Below are positions 35,796-45,217 of a stretch of 64,000 nucleotides of DNA, piece after piece. A model generated the notes under the pieces. That model ran no database searches. It was not told the DNA's origin and worked only from the letters and a program-made list of their open reading frames with translations. The DNA comes from Chitinophaga silvatica. Its GTDB lineage: Bacteria; Bacteroidota; Bacteroidia; Chitinophagales; Chitinophagaceae. A program made the translations under genes and the position numbers. The stretch lies in the NCBI RefSeq assembly GCF_003419895.1, contig NZ_QPMM01000013.1, positions 186,001 through 250,000 on the forward strand, read 5' to 3'. Positions within the stretch are counted from its first letter, which is position 1; each line of letters starts with the position of its first letter.

Positions 35796-35803
35796 TACTT
35801 TTG
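35796..35803 (+). promoter_or_regulatory. TAnnTTTG box of the rightward EPS operon
   Basis: TACTTTTG at 35796-35803 is identical in sequence to the box of the divergent GT2 gene. The predicted leader to the receiver gene at 36002 is about 190 nt and has no other ORF. No clear -33 TTG is seen. The two boxes share the 403-bp spacer 35599-36001. Confidence 0.55.
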
Positions 35804-36001
35804 TGAGCGTAATGATTGAATGATTAATATTTGATCTTACAATACTTAGAAGGAACCGTTTTAATTATCCTACCATATATCCTCTATAAAAACCGCCTGG
35901 TTCTTTCTGTAATTAATTTGAGACCACATCCAATTTAAAGCCTTCGGGAAAAAGCATAGTTAATTTATGCGCGACCCATTAACAGTTTTAAATGAAGGTA
36001 A

Positions 36002-36391
36002 ATGAAAAAGACAATTTTATTAGTAGATGATAGTATGCCTATGCTTTTCTTACTGGAAGCGGTTTTAGGAAAAGAATATGCGATTGTGACAGCGCAGGAC
36101 GGACTGGTTGCGATGTCTTGGTTAATGAACGGAAATAAGCCGGATCTGATTATCTCTGATCTTCAGATGCCCAATATTGATGGATGGGAGCTGTTGAATT
36201 ATATCTCTGGTAGCTATCTGTTTCAGGATACACCGGTGATTGTTTTGTCTGGTTATTATAAAGATACAACCAGCGATCTTGAACTGAAACATCCGAATGT
36301 ACGGGAAGTAATACAGAAGCCATTTGACCCTACGCAATTGCTTCAGAAAATAGGATACATTCTCAACAGAGAAATGTCTATTTCCGCCTAA
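36002..36391 (+). CDS. Stand-alone response regulator receiver
   Basis: A 129-residue CheY-like receiver with no output domain. All phosphorylation residues are present: Asp9-Asp10 (LLVDDS), phospho-acceptor Asp53 (ISDLQMPN), Ser83 (VLSGYY) and Lys106 (QKPFDP). It is the first gene of the rightward EPS operon and lies 36 bp before a phosphoglycosyl transferase whose N-terminus looks like a decayed receiver. It may regulate EPS synthesis by protein contact. No histidine kinase is seen in the window. Confidence 0.93.
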   Translation: MKKTILLVDDSMPMLFLLEAVLGKEYAIVTAQDGLVAMSWLMNGNKPDLIISDLQMPNIDGWELLNYISGSYLFQDTPVIVLSGYYKDTTSDLELKHPNVREVIQKPFDPTQLLQKIGYILNREMSISA

Positions 36392-36427
36392 GTTAGGCAG
36401 CATTGCTTTTTTGTAAAATACCTGATT

Positions 36428-37576
36428 ATGAACACCTTTACACCTGATCTACTGAAGAATGAATGCATTCAGGGAATTTCTGCGAGCAAAATTACCCTGA
36501 ATAACCCCAATCGTGAGAAGTCGATATTGTTCGTTGGTGCACCTAAACCGGAACAGAAAATATCTGATAAGGGATTTAGATGTATCTATGTCAAGCAATT
36601 GCAGGATGTTAAAAAAACGCTCAGTTTCTTAATGGAAACTGATAATAATCTGCCTGTAGCTGTTGTGTGCTATTATGCAAAAGGAATAGAAAGTGCTTTG
36701 AAGGAATATTGGATGAATGTTGGTAATTATCATCCGATGGCCGGCGTACCTTTCTTTGTTTTTACAGATGGTGAAGTATTGGAGGATCCACATTCCTTCA
36801 GGGCAACATTCAAATTTGTTGATGATATCATCACTGCAGATGCATGGAATCATCTGGAAGCAAAGATTGCTACCATTAACAAATTCAAAAAGATCTGCAC
36901 GTTTCCTACTTACCAGCAAAGGGAAGTGGCGGCACCCAGATATACCCGTCACTTTGTGAGCAATTTCCTGAAGCGCTCGCTGGACCTTACTGTAGCCCCA
37001 TTAATCCTCCTTGCATTAAGTCCTTTAATGCTACTAATTGCCTTATTGATTCGCCTCGAATCCAAAGGACCAATTTTTTATGCTGCAACAAGGGCAGGAC
37101 GTAATTACAAAATTTTTAAATTCTACAAATTCAGAACAATGGTCGCAAATGCCGACAAAAAGCTGAAGGAACTTCAGCACCTGAATATGTATGAAGATAA
37201 AAAAGACGGTCCTGTTTTCTTTAAAGTTTCTAATGATCCAAGGATCACTAAACTCGGAAAATTTCTCCGCAATACAAGTTTGGACGAACTCCCGCAATTA
37301 TTAAATGTTATTAAAGGCGATATGTCACTCGTTGGTAACAGACCGCTTCCATTATACGAGGCTACTTCTCTGACTACCGATAGCTACGCCGAACGCTTTT
37401 TAGCCCCGGCAGGTATCACAGGCCTTTGGCAGGTTAAGAAAAGAGGAAATAAAGAAATGTCTGTTGAAGAACGCATTGAGCTTGATATTTCATATGCCCA
37501 TCAACGATCTTTCCGATATGATATGTGGCTGATAATTAATACGCCGAAAGCGCTCGTTCAAAAAGACAATGTATAA
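36428..37576 (+). CDS. Phosphoglycosyl transferase with N-terminal degenerate receiver-like domain
   Basis: A 382-residue protein. The C-terminal half (about 175-382) is a bacterial sugar transferase that loads the first sugar phosphate onto undecaprenyl phosphate: KRSLDLTVAPLILLALSP membrane helix, GPIFYAATRAGRN, FKFYKFRTMV, LRNTSLDELPQL, VGNRPLP, GITGLWQV. The usual four extra N-terminal helices and CoA-binding-like domain of WbaP/WcaJ are absent. Instead residues about 30-160 alternate strands and helices as in a receiver (SILFVGAP, VAVVCYY, PFFVFTDG, VDDIIT), without the Asp pocket. It probably starts EPS unit assembly and may be controlled by the neighbouring receiver. Its stop overlaps the next start (TAATG). 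Confidence 0.88.
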   Translation: MNTFTPDLLKNECIQGISASKITLNNPNREKSILFVGAPKPEQKISDKGFRCIYVKQLQDVKKTLSFLMETDNNLPVAVVCYYAKGIESALKEYWMNVGNYHPMAGVPFFVFTDGEVLEDPHSFRATFKFVDDIITADAWNHLEAKIATINKFKKICTFPTYQQREVAAPRYTRHFVSNFLKRSLDLTVAPLILLALSPLMLLIALLIRLESKGPIFYAATRAGRNYKIFKFYKFRTMVANADKKLKELQHLNMYEDKKDGPVFFKVSNDPRITKLGKFLRNTSLDELPQLLNVIKGDMSLVGNRPLPLYEATSLTTDSYAERFLAPAGITGLWQVKKRGNKEMSVEERIELDISYAHQRSFRYDMWLIINTPKALVQKDNV

Positions 37577-38784
37577 TGTTATTTATTATAGAATTAATAA
37601 TTTTCGGATACCTGGCGGCGTGTGTAACTTATAACCTTGTGCTGGCTGTAGCAGGAAAGCTTTTCAAACGTAGTAAACTAACTGATGAAGTAGCTAAACA
37701 ATATGGTAAAGTTGCCATATTAATCCCCGCTTACAAAGAAGATGAGGTTATTGTATCTACAGTGCTCAGTTATAAAAAATTAAATTATCCTGCTGATAAA
37801 TATGAGGTGATTGTAATTGCAGATTCATTGCAACAAGAAACCATCAATACTTTATCAGAGATGGATGCAAGGGTATTGGAAGTATCATTTGAAAAGAGTA
37901 CGAAAGCTAAATCCCTGAATGTTGCGTTCGGAAAATTAGGGGATGATTTTGATATGGTACTAATAAGTGATGCAGATAATGTGCTGGCTCCGGATTTTCT
38001 TACAAAAGCAAACTTGCTCTATCAAAAGGGGCATTGGGCTATTCAGGGGCAACGTGTTGCAAAAAATCTCGATACCCCGTTTGCTATATTGGATGCTGCC
38101 AACGAAATTATAGCGAATCATATTTATCGGAAAGGTGCCAATGCATTAGGATTATCTTCTTCCGTAATTGGTTCTGGTATGGTTTTCCATTATCCACTAA
38201 TTAAAGAAGTACTGCAGGAAATTCAGGCAACAGGTGGATTTGATAAGGTGCTGCAACTACTGATTGTGGAAAGAGGTATCAGTATTAAATATCTGGAAGA
38301 CGCGTATATCTACGATGAAAAGATTTCTCATTCCGCTGTATTTGAAAACCAGCGTAAGAGATGGGTTTCAAGCCAGATCGTTTATCTACGTACTTACTGG
38401 ACCAAAGGTTGGAAAGCATTATTCCGTGGTAAACTTAATTATTTTAATCTTTCTGTTTGCCAGAATGCCTTAATGCCAAGAATGCTATTGTTGTTTAGCC
38501 TAACTATTTTAACATTAGCTGCTTTCCTGCTTCAACAATTTCTCCATTTTTCCTGGTGGTGGATGCTAGGTTTATTTATCGCAAACGGGCTTACCCTGTT
38601 GATTCCTATTCCAGCTAAGTTTTACTCCAACTACCTGCTCACGGCGCTGGTGGCATTACCCAAAGCCATGCTAATAATGGTGAAGCTAATGTTCCGCCTG
38701 AAAGGTGCAGATAAAACATTTATTCATACTAAACATACCCAAACCGGTATAAATAACCCGTTGTTACATGCACCTGGAGAATAA
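37576..38784 (+). CDS. Processive-type GT2 glycosyltransferase
   Basis: A 402-residue membrane GT2. It has one N-terminal helix and two or three C-terminal helices. The GT-A domain carries ILIPAYKEDEVI, Asp82 region (IADSLQQ), the DxD Asp132/Asp134 in ISDADN, an acidic LEDAYIYDE, and QRKRW at 259-263, the QxxRW signature of hyaluronan/cellulose-type synthases. It may therefore extend a chain processively, although many EPS enzymes with this motif add single sugars. It overlaps the preceding gene by one base and the next by 17 bases, so it is tightly co-expressed. Confidence 0.9.
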   Translation: MLFIIELIIFGYLAACVTYNLVLAVAGKLFKRSKLTDEVAKQYGKVAILIPAYKEDEVIVSTVLSYKKLNYPADKYEVIVIADSLQQETINTLSEMDARVLEVSFEKSTKAKSLNVAFGKLGDDFDMVLISDADNVLAPDFLTKANLLYQKGHWAIQGQRVAKNLDTPFAILDAANEIIANHIYRKGANALGLSSSVIGSGMVFHYPLIKEVLQEIQATGGFDKVLQLLIVERGISIKYLEDAYIYDEKISHSAVFENQRKRWVSSQIVYLRTYWTKGWKALFRGKLNYFNLSVCQNALMPRMLLLFSLTILTLAAFLLQQFLHFSWWWMLGLFIANGLTLLIPIPAKFYSNYLLTALVALPKAMLIMVKLMFRLKGADKTFIHTKHTQTGINNPLLHAPGE

Positions 38785-39688
38785 AATACAGCCCCTGGTT
38801 TCTATTATAACAGTTAATTACAACAATGAGGTGGTAACAGCTGAGCTCATGGCTTCCTTGAAAAAAAACAGCTATACCAATCTCGAAGTAATTGTTGTTG
38901 ATAATGCCTCTGCAACAGATCCTGCCAGTCTTGTTCTAAAAGAATATGAAGACGCGAAAATTATTTATAGTGAGAAAAATTTAGGATTCGCAGGCGGAAA
39001 TAACTTAGGTTTGAAACAGGCAAAAGGTGAGTATATTTTCCTGGTGAATAATGATACCGAATTTACAGATGGGCTTATTGAAGGTTTACTGGAAGTTTTT
39101 TACGCACATCCGGACGCAGGTTTGGTAAGCCCTAAATTTCATTACTTTTTTCATAAGGGAACCATAGAGTATGCAGGCTACCAGGCTGTTGATCCTATCA
39201 CGGGCAGAAACGGAATGGTTGGTTGCAGGGAAAAGGATGAAGGGCAATACGATAACCTGATGGTAACGCACTATGCACATGGTGGTGGAATGATGACTTC
39301 CGCAGCTGCCCTCCGCGATGTTGGGCTGATGCCGGAAGTTTACTTTCTGTACTATGAAGAGTTCGACTGGTGCGAACAATTTAAAAAGAAAGGGTATAAG
39401 GTCTATTATCAACCTAAATCATTGATCTACCATAAAGAGTCGATGACTACAGGAAAAAACAGCCCTTTAAAAACATATTACATTACGAGAAATCGTCTTC
39501 TCTTTATGCGCCGTAATGTAGCACCTTTTTCAAGAACACTTTTTCTCGGATACTTTATATTTCTCACTATCCCCAAAAATACTTTACAATTTCTTGTGAA
39601 GAAAGAAGGGGTACATATGAAGGCTTTCTGGCGTGGCATTTACTGGAATATTAAGAATTTTAAAACGGATAACATATGTGTGGGATAG
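38768..39688 (+). CDS. GT2 glycosyltransferase, rhamnosyltransferase-like
   Basis: A 306-residue soluble or peripheral GT2: VSIITVNYNNEVVTAELM, VIVVDNASATDP, GFAGGNNLGL and VNNDTEF (metal site), then the C-terminal YYEEFDWCEQFKKKGYKV block typical of rhamnosyltransferase-like enzymes. It likely adds one sugar to the lipid-linked EPS unit. It overlaps the genes on both sides (17 bp and 13 bp). Confidence 0.9.
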   Translation: MHLENKIQPLVSIITVNYNNEVVTAELMASLKKNSYTNLEVIVVDNASATDPASLVLKEYEDAKIIYSEKNLGFAGGNNLGLKQAKGEYIFLVNNDTEFTDGLIEGLLEVFYAHPDAGLVSPKFHYFFHKGTIEYAGYQAVDPITGRNGMVGCREKDEGQYDNLMVTHYAHGGGMMTSAAALRDVGLMPEVYFLYYEEFDWCEQFKKKGYKVYYQPKSLIYHKESMTTGKNSPLKTYYITRNRLLFMRRNVAPFSRTLFLGYFIFLTIPKNTLQFLVKKEGVHMKAFWRGIYWNIKNFKTDNICVG

Positions 39689-41577
39689 CAGGGTTTATTG
39701 ACTTTTCTAAACAATCGGATCATCAGATATTAATAAAGATGACCGATGCAATGATACATCGTGGTCCGAACGACGCTGGTTATGAAGTTTTTGAGCAGGA
39801 TACTGCAATGATCGGATTAGGACAAAGACGTTTATCTATTCTCGATTTAAGTGCATCTGGTCATCAACCGATGCATTATGAAAATTATACTATCATTTTC
39901 AATGGTGAAATCTATAATTTCAGGGAAATCAGAGAAGAGCTAAGAATGCTTGGCTATACCTTTAATTCTGATGGCGATACTGAAGTGCTGCTAAAAGGAT
40001 ATGCCGCGTGGAAGGAAAATGTATTGAGCAAATGTATAGGCATGTTTGCTTTTGTGATTTACGACAGACTGAAAAATGAGGTGATACTTTTCAGAGATCG
40101 TGCAGGCGTTAAACCCTTATATTATTATTGGCATAAACAACAACTGTTTTTTGCTTCTGAGCTTAAGGGAATTATGGCCCATCCATCTTTTCCAAAAGAA
40201 ATTGATCCCGATAGCTTATCGCTTTTCCTCCAATATAGTTATATACCCGGGCCATTTACAATTTTTCAAAATACCCGTAAGCTGGCACCCGGACATTTAT
40301 TAAGAGTTAAACTTACAAATGGGGAAGTATCAGAATCTGCCTACTGGAATGTTTTAAGATCTTACCAGCAGGAAATAACCGAATTACCAGAGTCTGAAAT
40401 AATAGATTATACTGCTTCCTTACTTCATAGTGCCTATAACTATCGGATGGTTTCAGATGTACCGGTAGGTGTATTCCTCAGTGGAGGCTATGATAGTACC
40501 AGCGTTGCTGCTATATTGCAGTCCGATAGCACAAGTAAGATTAAAACCTTTACAATTGGTTATAAGGAACAGGCCTGGGATGAATCGGCGGAAGCAAGAA
40601 AAATCGCTGACTATCTGGGTACCGAACATTTCGAATGGATCGTAGGCCCTGAAGAGGCGAGAGGGGTACTGGAACATCTACCCGAAATCTATGACGAACC
40701 ATTCGCTGATAATTCTACTGTTCCAACAACATTGGTAAGTCAGTTTGCCGCTAAAGAAGTAAAGGTTGTATTATCGGCTGATGGAGGGGATGAATTATTT
40801 GCAGGATATAATAAGTTCAATCAATCTTTAAAATATACTAACAGCTTCCCACGAATAATACAACGTTCATTAAGTGGTATGATGTCGTTGGTTGATCCTG
40901 AAAATATTCCATACTTCAACAAGCAATATAATTTCTCTTCAAGATACGAAAAGATGAAGTTGATATGGGCAAGCGGAAAACCTCAGCAAGCCCTGAAATA
41001 TATTAGTCAATACCTGACAGAATCTGAAGTTGGTCATTATACCGGAGTTGGAAAAAGTGCCTACCAGACAAATTTCGATCTGAATGGAGAATTGAACAGA
41101 ATTAGTGATCCATTAAACAGGTTATTGGCAGTTGACTATAAAACTTTTCTGGTAGATAATAACCTGGTAAAAGTTGACAGGGCAACCATGTCTGTAAGTA
41201 TTGAAGGCAGGGAACCAATGTTAGACCACCGCTTAGTTGAGTTTCTGGCGCAGGTTCCTTCTTCCCTTAAAATGAAGGGGGGTGTCAACAAATATATTCT
41301 TAAGGAGATAGTGCATAGGTATGTACCTAAAAAATTAATGGAAAGACCCAAACGGCCTTTTATCGCTCCATTACAAGTCTGGTTCAAAGATGAGTTAAAA
41401 GAGCAAATGCAATATTATCTGACAGGTTCGAGGCTGGCAAAATCGGGTTTCTTTAATGTACCGCATGTAGAGAAGCTCTTGGCACACTACCTGGCTGGCG
41501 GTAAAGTAAGCCACCAGAAATTATGGAATATGCTGGTATTTCAGCTTTGGTATAGCCGCTGGATCGAAAAACTATAG
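39676..41577 (+). CDS. asnB: AsnB-type glutamine-dependent amidotransferase
   Basis: A 633-residue protein of the asparagine synthetase B family. Cys2 (MCGIAGFID) is the glutaminase nucleophile, with MIHRGPND, FNGEIYNF and SDGDTEVLLKGYAAW. The synthetase domain has the ATP pyrophosphatase loop SGGYDS at 269-274 and LSADGGDELFAGY. Family members inside polysaccharide loci often amidate uronic acid sugars instead of making free asparagine, and its position between a GT2 and a GT4 with overlapping ends makes that likely here. Free asparagine synthesis cannot be excluded from sequence alone. Confidence 0.9.
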   Translation: MCGIAGFIDFSKQSDHQILIKMTDAMIHRGPNDAGYEVFEQDTAMIGLGQRRLSILDLSASGHQPMHYENYTIIFNGEIYNFREIREELRMLGYTFNSDGDTEVLLKGYAAWKENVLSKCIGMFAFVIYDRLKNEVILFRDRAGVKPLYYYWHKQQLFFASELKGIMAHPSFPKEIDPDSLSLFLQYSYIPGPFTIFQNTRKLAPGHLLRVKLTNGEVSESAYWNVLRSYQQEITELPESEIIDYTASLLHSAYNYRMVSDVPVGVFLSGGYDSTSVAAILQSDSTSKIKTFTIGYKEQAWDESAEARKIADYLGTEHFEWIVGPEEARGVLEHLPEIYDEPFADNSTVPTTLVSQFAAKEVKVVLSADGGDELFAGYNKFNQSLKYTNSFPRIIQRSLSGMMSLVDPENIPYFNKQYNFSSRYEKMKLIWASGKPQQALKYISQYLTESEVGHYTGVGKSAYQTNFDLNGELNRISDPLNRLLAVDYKTFLVDNNLVKVDRATMSVSIEGREPMLDHRLVEFLAQVPSSLKMKGGVNKYILKEIVHRYVPKKLMERPKRPFIAPLQVWFKDELKEQMQYYLTGSRLAKSGFFNVPHVEKLLAHYLAGGKVSHQKLWNMLVFQLWYSRWIEKL

Positions 41578-41580
41578 TAC

Positions 41581-42708
41581 ATGACACAGAAAAGGAAAAT
41601 ACGTGTATTGGAAACTATCCGTCAGGGAAAAATTGGCGGAGGGGAAAGCCATGTACTGGATCTGGTAGCAACACTTAATAAAGAAGAATTTGAACCTGTA
41701 GTGTTATCTTTTACGGATGGTCCGATGATCACTGCATTGGAAGCTATGAATATACCTGTAACGGTTATTCAAAGTGAAAAGCCATTCGATTTAAGGGTTT
41801 GGAAAGCAGTTAAGCGTTTTATTGCAGCAGAAAATATAGATATTGTTCACGTGCATGGAACAAGGGCCAATACTAATGTATTGTGGGCAGCCCGCAGTCT
41901 TGGTCTTCCAATCGTTTATACTGTTCACGGTTGGTCTTTTCATGAAGGACTGCACCCAATTTCCAGAAGATTGCGTATAGCAGCAGAGAAATTTATTACC
42001 CGGAAAGCCAATATAAATATCTGTGTTTCTGCAGCCAATCAGCATACCGGAACGCTTGCCCTGGGTAAATTTAATAGCATTGTTATCAGGAATGGAATCA
42101 ACCTGCAGAAATTTAATGCAGATGCTTCGTACCCTGATTTAAGAGCCTATTTTAATATCCCGGCAAATAAAGTAGTTGTATGCTTTATCGCTCGCATGAC
42201 ATACCAGAAAGATCCTATAACAATGGTAAAAGCCTTTGCTAAGGCCTCTTTAGCTGCACCACAGTTACATTTGATTATGGTTGGCGATGGAGAGTTGAAA
42301 GAGGAGGCTATGAAAGAAGCAGTATCTAACGGAGTTCAGGATAAGATTACCTTTGCCGGATTCAGGCAAGATGTGCCAGCCTTGTTAAATGCAGCTGATA
42401 TTTATTGCCTGCCTTCTTTATGGGAAGGGTTTCCTATAGGCGTTTTAGAAGCTATGGCAATGGGGAAAGCCGTAGTGGCCTCCGACGTAGATGGAACCAA
42501 AGAAGCTGTAAGTCACAATGAAAACGGTGTACTGGTTCAGGCACAAAATATAAGTAGTATTGCTGCAGCTTTAGTTGCTCTGGCCACAGACCAAAGCCGT
42601 AGAAATTCTCTCCAGCAGGAGGCCAGGAAAACAGTATTGCAACGCTTCAATGTTACTAAAATGACAAACGAAGTGGAGAAAGTTTACCATCAATTACATA
42701 AACACTAA
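41581..42708 (+). CDS. GT4 glycosyltransferase
   Basis: A 375-residue GT-B enzyme of family 4. It has GGGESHVLDLVATL near the start, DIVHVHGTRANTNVL, TVHGWSFHEGLHP, the hinge CFIARMTYQKDPITMVKAF, MVGDGELKEE and the donor-binding EGFPIGVLEAMAMGKAVVASDVDG. It probably adds a sugar to the EPS unit. It starts 3 bp after asnB. Confidence 0.93.
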   Translation: MTQKRKIRVLETIRQGKIGGGESHVLDLVATLNKEEFEPVVLSFTDGPMITALEAMNIPVTVIQSEKPFDLRVWKAVKRFIAAENIDIVHVHGTRANTNVLWAARSLGLPIVYTVHGWSFHEGLHPISRRLRIAAEKFITRKANINICVSAANQHTGTLALGKFNSIVIRNGINLQKFNADASYPDLRAYFNIPANKVVVCFIARMTYQKDPITMVKAFAKASLAAPQLHLIMVGDGELKEEAMKEAVSNGVQDKITFAGFRQDVPALLNAADIYCLPSLWEGFPIGVLEAMAMGKAVVASDVDGTKEAVSHNENGVLVQAQNISSIAAALVALATDQSRRNSLQQEARKTVLQRFNVTKMTNEVEKVYHQLHKH

Positions 42709-42723
42709 CCGATTACACATTAT

Positions 42724-43494
42724 ATGACAACAACCGCAATTACCTACGGCTACGATCGTATAACCGATATAAAAAGATTGAATTTTATTACAGATAGTTT
42801 GAAACAGCATATTCCTGATGGAGGAAGAGTATTGGATGTGGGATGTGGAAATGGTGTGATAAGCCGACATCTCGGACAATTCGGTTACCAGGTGCTTGGA
42901 ATAGATATCAGTGAAAAAACAATTGCAGCTGCCAATAAAGCAAATACGCATGCTAATGTGAAGTTTGCAGCAATAAGTGCAGAGGATTTAACAGCTCAGG
43001 GAGAAACTTATGATGCTGTAATCTGCAGCGAAGTATTGGAACACCTGGATCAACCGGCCCTATTACTGAATACTATTCATGCTTCTCTAAAGGATGACGG
43101 ATTACTTATTGTAACTGTTCCGAATGGAAATGGCCCACGCGAACTATGTGTTACCAGACCCATGCTAAAGGCCAGAAATAATCCTGCAGTCTGGAATGGA
43201 ATCAATAAAGTGAAAAAAGTGCTTGGTTTTAAAGGTACTACGGCTCAATCGCAAGCTGATAACCTCGACCATGTACAGTTTTTTACAAGAAATGACCTGA
43301 GAATCCTCGCAAAGAACAGCTCTTTTGAAATTATCAGATTTGCGAAAACAAATTTCGTTGAGGATGTATTCCCATTTTCTATTCTCACCCGCAGAATAAA
43401 GTTCTTACAAACCCTGGATTGCCAGGTTGCTGAAATCTTACCGTATGGTTGTACGGGAGGGTTCAACACCTTGTGGCGTAAGTCAGGTAAATAA
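42724..43494 (+). CDS. SAM-dependent class I methyltransferase
   Basis: A 256-residue methyltransferase. The SAM loop is VLDVGCGNGVISRHL, followed by an acidic VLGIDIS, ISAEDLTAQGETYDAVIC and EVLEHLDQP as in UbiG-type enzymes. Its place at the end of the rightward EPS operon (15 bp after the GT4) suggests methylation of a sugar or of the lipid-linked unit. A terminator follows. Confidence 0.88.
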   Translation: MTTTAITYGYDRITDIKRLNFITDSLKQHIPDGGRVLDVGCGNGVISRHLGQFGYQVLGIDISEKTIAAANKANTHANVKFAAISAEDLTAQGETYDAVICSEVLEHLDQPALLLNTIHASLKDDGLLIVTVPNGNGPRELCVTRPMLKARNNPAVWNGINKVKKVLGFKGTTAQSQADNLDHVQFFTRNDLRILAKNSSFEIIRFAKTNFVEDVFPFSILTRRIKFLQTLDCQVAEILPYGCTGGFNTLWRKSGK

Positions 43495-43516
43495 TTTTTA
43501 ATTCCAGGTGTATAGT

Positions 43517-43548
43517 AAGGTGACTTTCAGGAGTAAGTCACCTTTTTT
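43517..43548 (+). terminator. Rho-independent terminator of the rightward EPS operon
   Basis: AAGGTGACTT at 43517-43526 pairs perfectly with AAGTCACCTT at 43535-43544, followed by a T-run continuing to about 43554. Confidence 0.85.
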
Positions 43549-43571
43549 ATTTTAATAAATCCATGCAGCGA

Positions 43572-44924
43572 TTATGATTGATTGGATTTAAAGCGTACTC
43601 CAATTCCTTTTGCTTTATTGAGTAATTGTTTGCATTCCTGCCACCCCAACTGCCAGATATTGCTGGTATGTAAATCCGGTAAATATCTCTTTAACAGGAA
43701 ATATCCAAGAACAACTGCAAATATCAGATTGAGAGAGGAAGCAATGGCTACTGATTTAATATCTGCAAACATCCAAACCAATGATATGTCTAAAATAACA
43801 TTTAAGCAAAGCCTCAACAGATTCTTATAGAAATTAATATTAGGCTTGTTGATCATGTCGAGCGTTACACCAATAAACCTGTCGATTGGGTACAGAATTG
43901 CAGAAACCAGAAAGATGATTATAATTCCTTGCGCAGAAAGGTATGAACTTGAGGCCAGCAGTTTAACCAGCGGATTAATAAATAGTAAAAGGAAGATGAT
44001 AAATGGAAGAATTAAAATTGTAACAGTGCCGGTATATTTAGAAAATGCTTTTGCCACATTTTTCCAATTACCTCTGTTGGCTTCCTCCGAAAGTGTTGGC
44101 TGTGCAGTGGCTACAAAGCTTCTCAGTATTATTTCAATCACTTCCATAAACTTCTGAGGAATACTGTAAACTGCAACCGCAGCAGGACTAATCATTGTTC
44201 TTAATACAAGGTTATCTGAATAGTTCAGTAATGCAGAAGATAACATACTCCCAACAATCGACTGGCCATATTTAAATATCTCCTTCATCTTGGCAGTATT
44301 GCGGTGTTTTAGGGTATGAAGGGCCGTCCACCTGAAAAACATACAATAAATGCTGGTAAGCAATAAAGAAATTGCATAGGCATAGACAACTGTATGCAGG
44401 TTGAGTTGCTGTAGCAGATATAATACGATAAGTAGAATCAGATATGATCCATTTTGCATGACCCGAACCTGAACTATTTTATCGAACCGCTGGTTGGCTT
44501 GTAAAAGCCAGGTAGTCATATTAAATGGAAGAGATAAAAGCGTCATAATCCCCAGGGAGCCAAGGAAAAAGTGCCAGGTGGGGCTAAACAGGTTTCCGGA
44601 AAAGGCAAAGAGAATGGTACTCAATATGATATATGTACCGGTAAGTAGGAGTGCTACATACCATGCAGCGCCGGTTACCTGATTATAATTATCGGTATCG
44701 GTTCCTGCACAAAACCTGATTATTCCTGATTGTAGCAGTGCCGTACGTATCTGATCAAGTATATTATAAGTTGCGAGAAACAAAACCCATTCACCAAAGG
44801 CAACTGGTAATAGTATTCTAACAAGCAATGCAAAGGATAATACATTGAAAAATGCCATTACTACATTTCCCATTAAGGAATGTAAATGCCTGTTCTTTAA
44901 AATTGCAGATATATTAAAACCCAT
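43572..44924 (-). CDS. Wzx-like oligosaccharide flippase
   Basis: A 450-residue polytopic protein of the MATE/MOP polysaccharide flippase group, with about twelve to fourteen hydrophobic helices. Typical features are the start LMGNVVMAFFNVLSFALLVRILLP, PVAFGEWVLFLATYN, and YSIPQKFMEVIEIILRSFV in the middle. It would move lipid-linked repeat units across the inner membrane, completing a Wzx/Wzy-type pathway with the ligase/polymerase and the Wzc-like protein. It is convergent with the methyltransferase gene and divergent from the large esterase/beta-helix gene. Confidence 0.88.
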   Translation of the reverse strand: MGFNISAILKNRHLHSLMGNVVMAFFNVLSFALLVRILLPVAFGEWVLFLATYNILDQIRTALLQSGIIRFCAGTDTDNYNQVTGAAWYVALLLTGTYIILSTILFAFSGNLFSPTWHFFLGSLGIMTLLSLPFNMTTWLLQANQRFDKIVQVRVMQNGSYLILLIVLYLLQQLNLHTVVYAYAISLLLTSIYCMFFRWTALHTLKHRNTAKMKEIFKYGQSIVGSMLSSALLNYSDNLVLRTMISPAAVAVYSIPQKFMEVIEIILRSFVATAQPTLSEEANRGNWKNVAKAFSKYTGTVTILILPFIIFLLLFINPLVKLLASSSYLSAQGIIIIFLVSAILYPIDRFIGVTLDMINKPNINFYKNLLRLCLNVILDISLVWMFADIKSVAIASSLNLIFAVVLGYFLLKRYLPDLHTSNIWQLGWQECKQLLNKAKGIGVRFKSNQS

Positions 44925-45217
44925 GAATTTCTATATTGATTATCATGGTTTTTGATAGGAGAAGGTTAAAAAATGTTGGCTAAATATGGTGTAAAGGTAA
45001 TAATTTTTTTTTCTTGTAGAGACATTAAAATTAGCCCTGGCAAATGAATACGAATTGAAAATTTTTATACTTTATAAAATGTAACCATATATGTTATGTA
45101 AATTTTATATATGTTGGTAAATTTTTATTTTCTTTGCAAAGACAACTCAATTGTTTTGAATGAAACCCGAAGGTGTATGAGAGGAACTTTAAAAAACTTT
45201 GTAACCATATTGTTCGC

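Noticed and set aside
39676..41577. AsnB-like gene as part of a lasso-peptide cluster
   Set aside because: No leader protease or precursor peptide is adjacent; all neighbours are glycosyltransferases.
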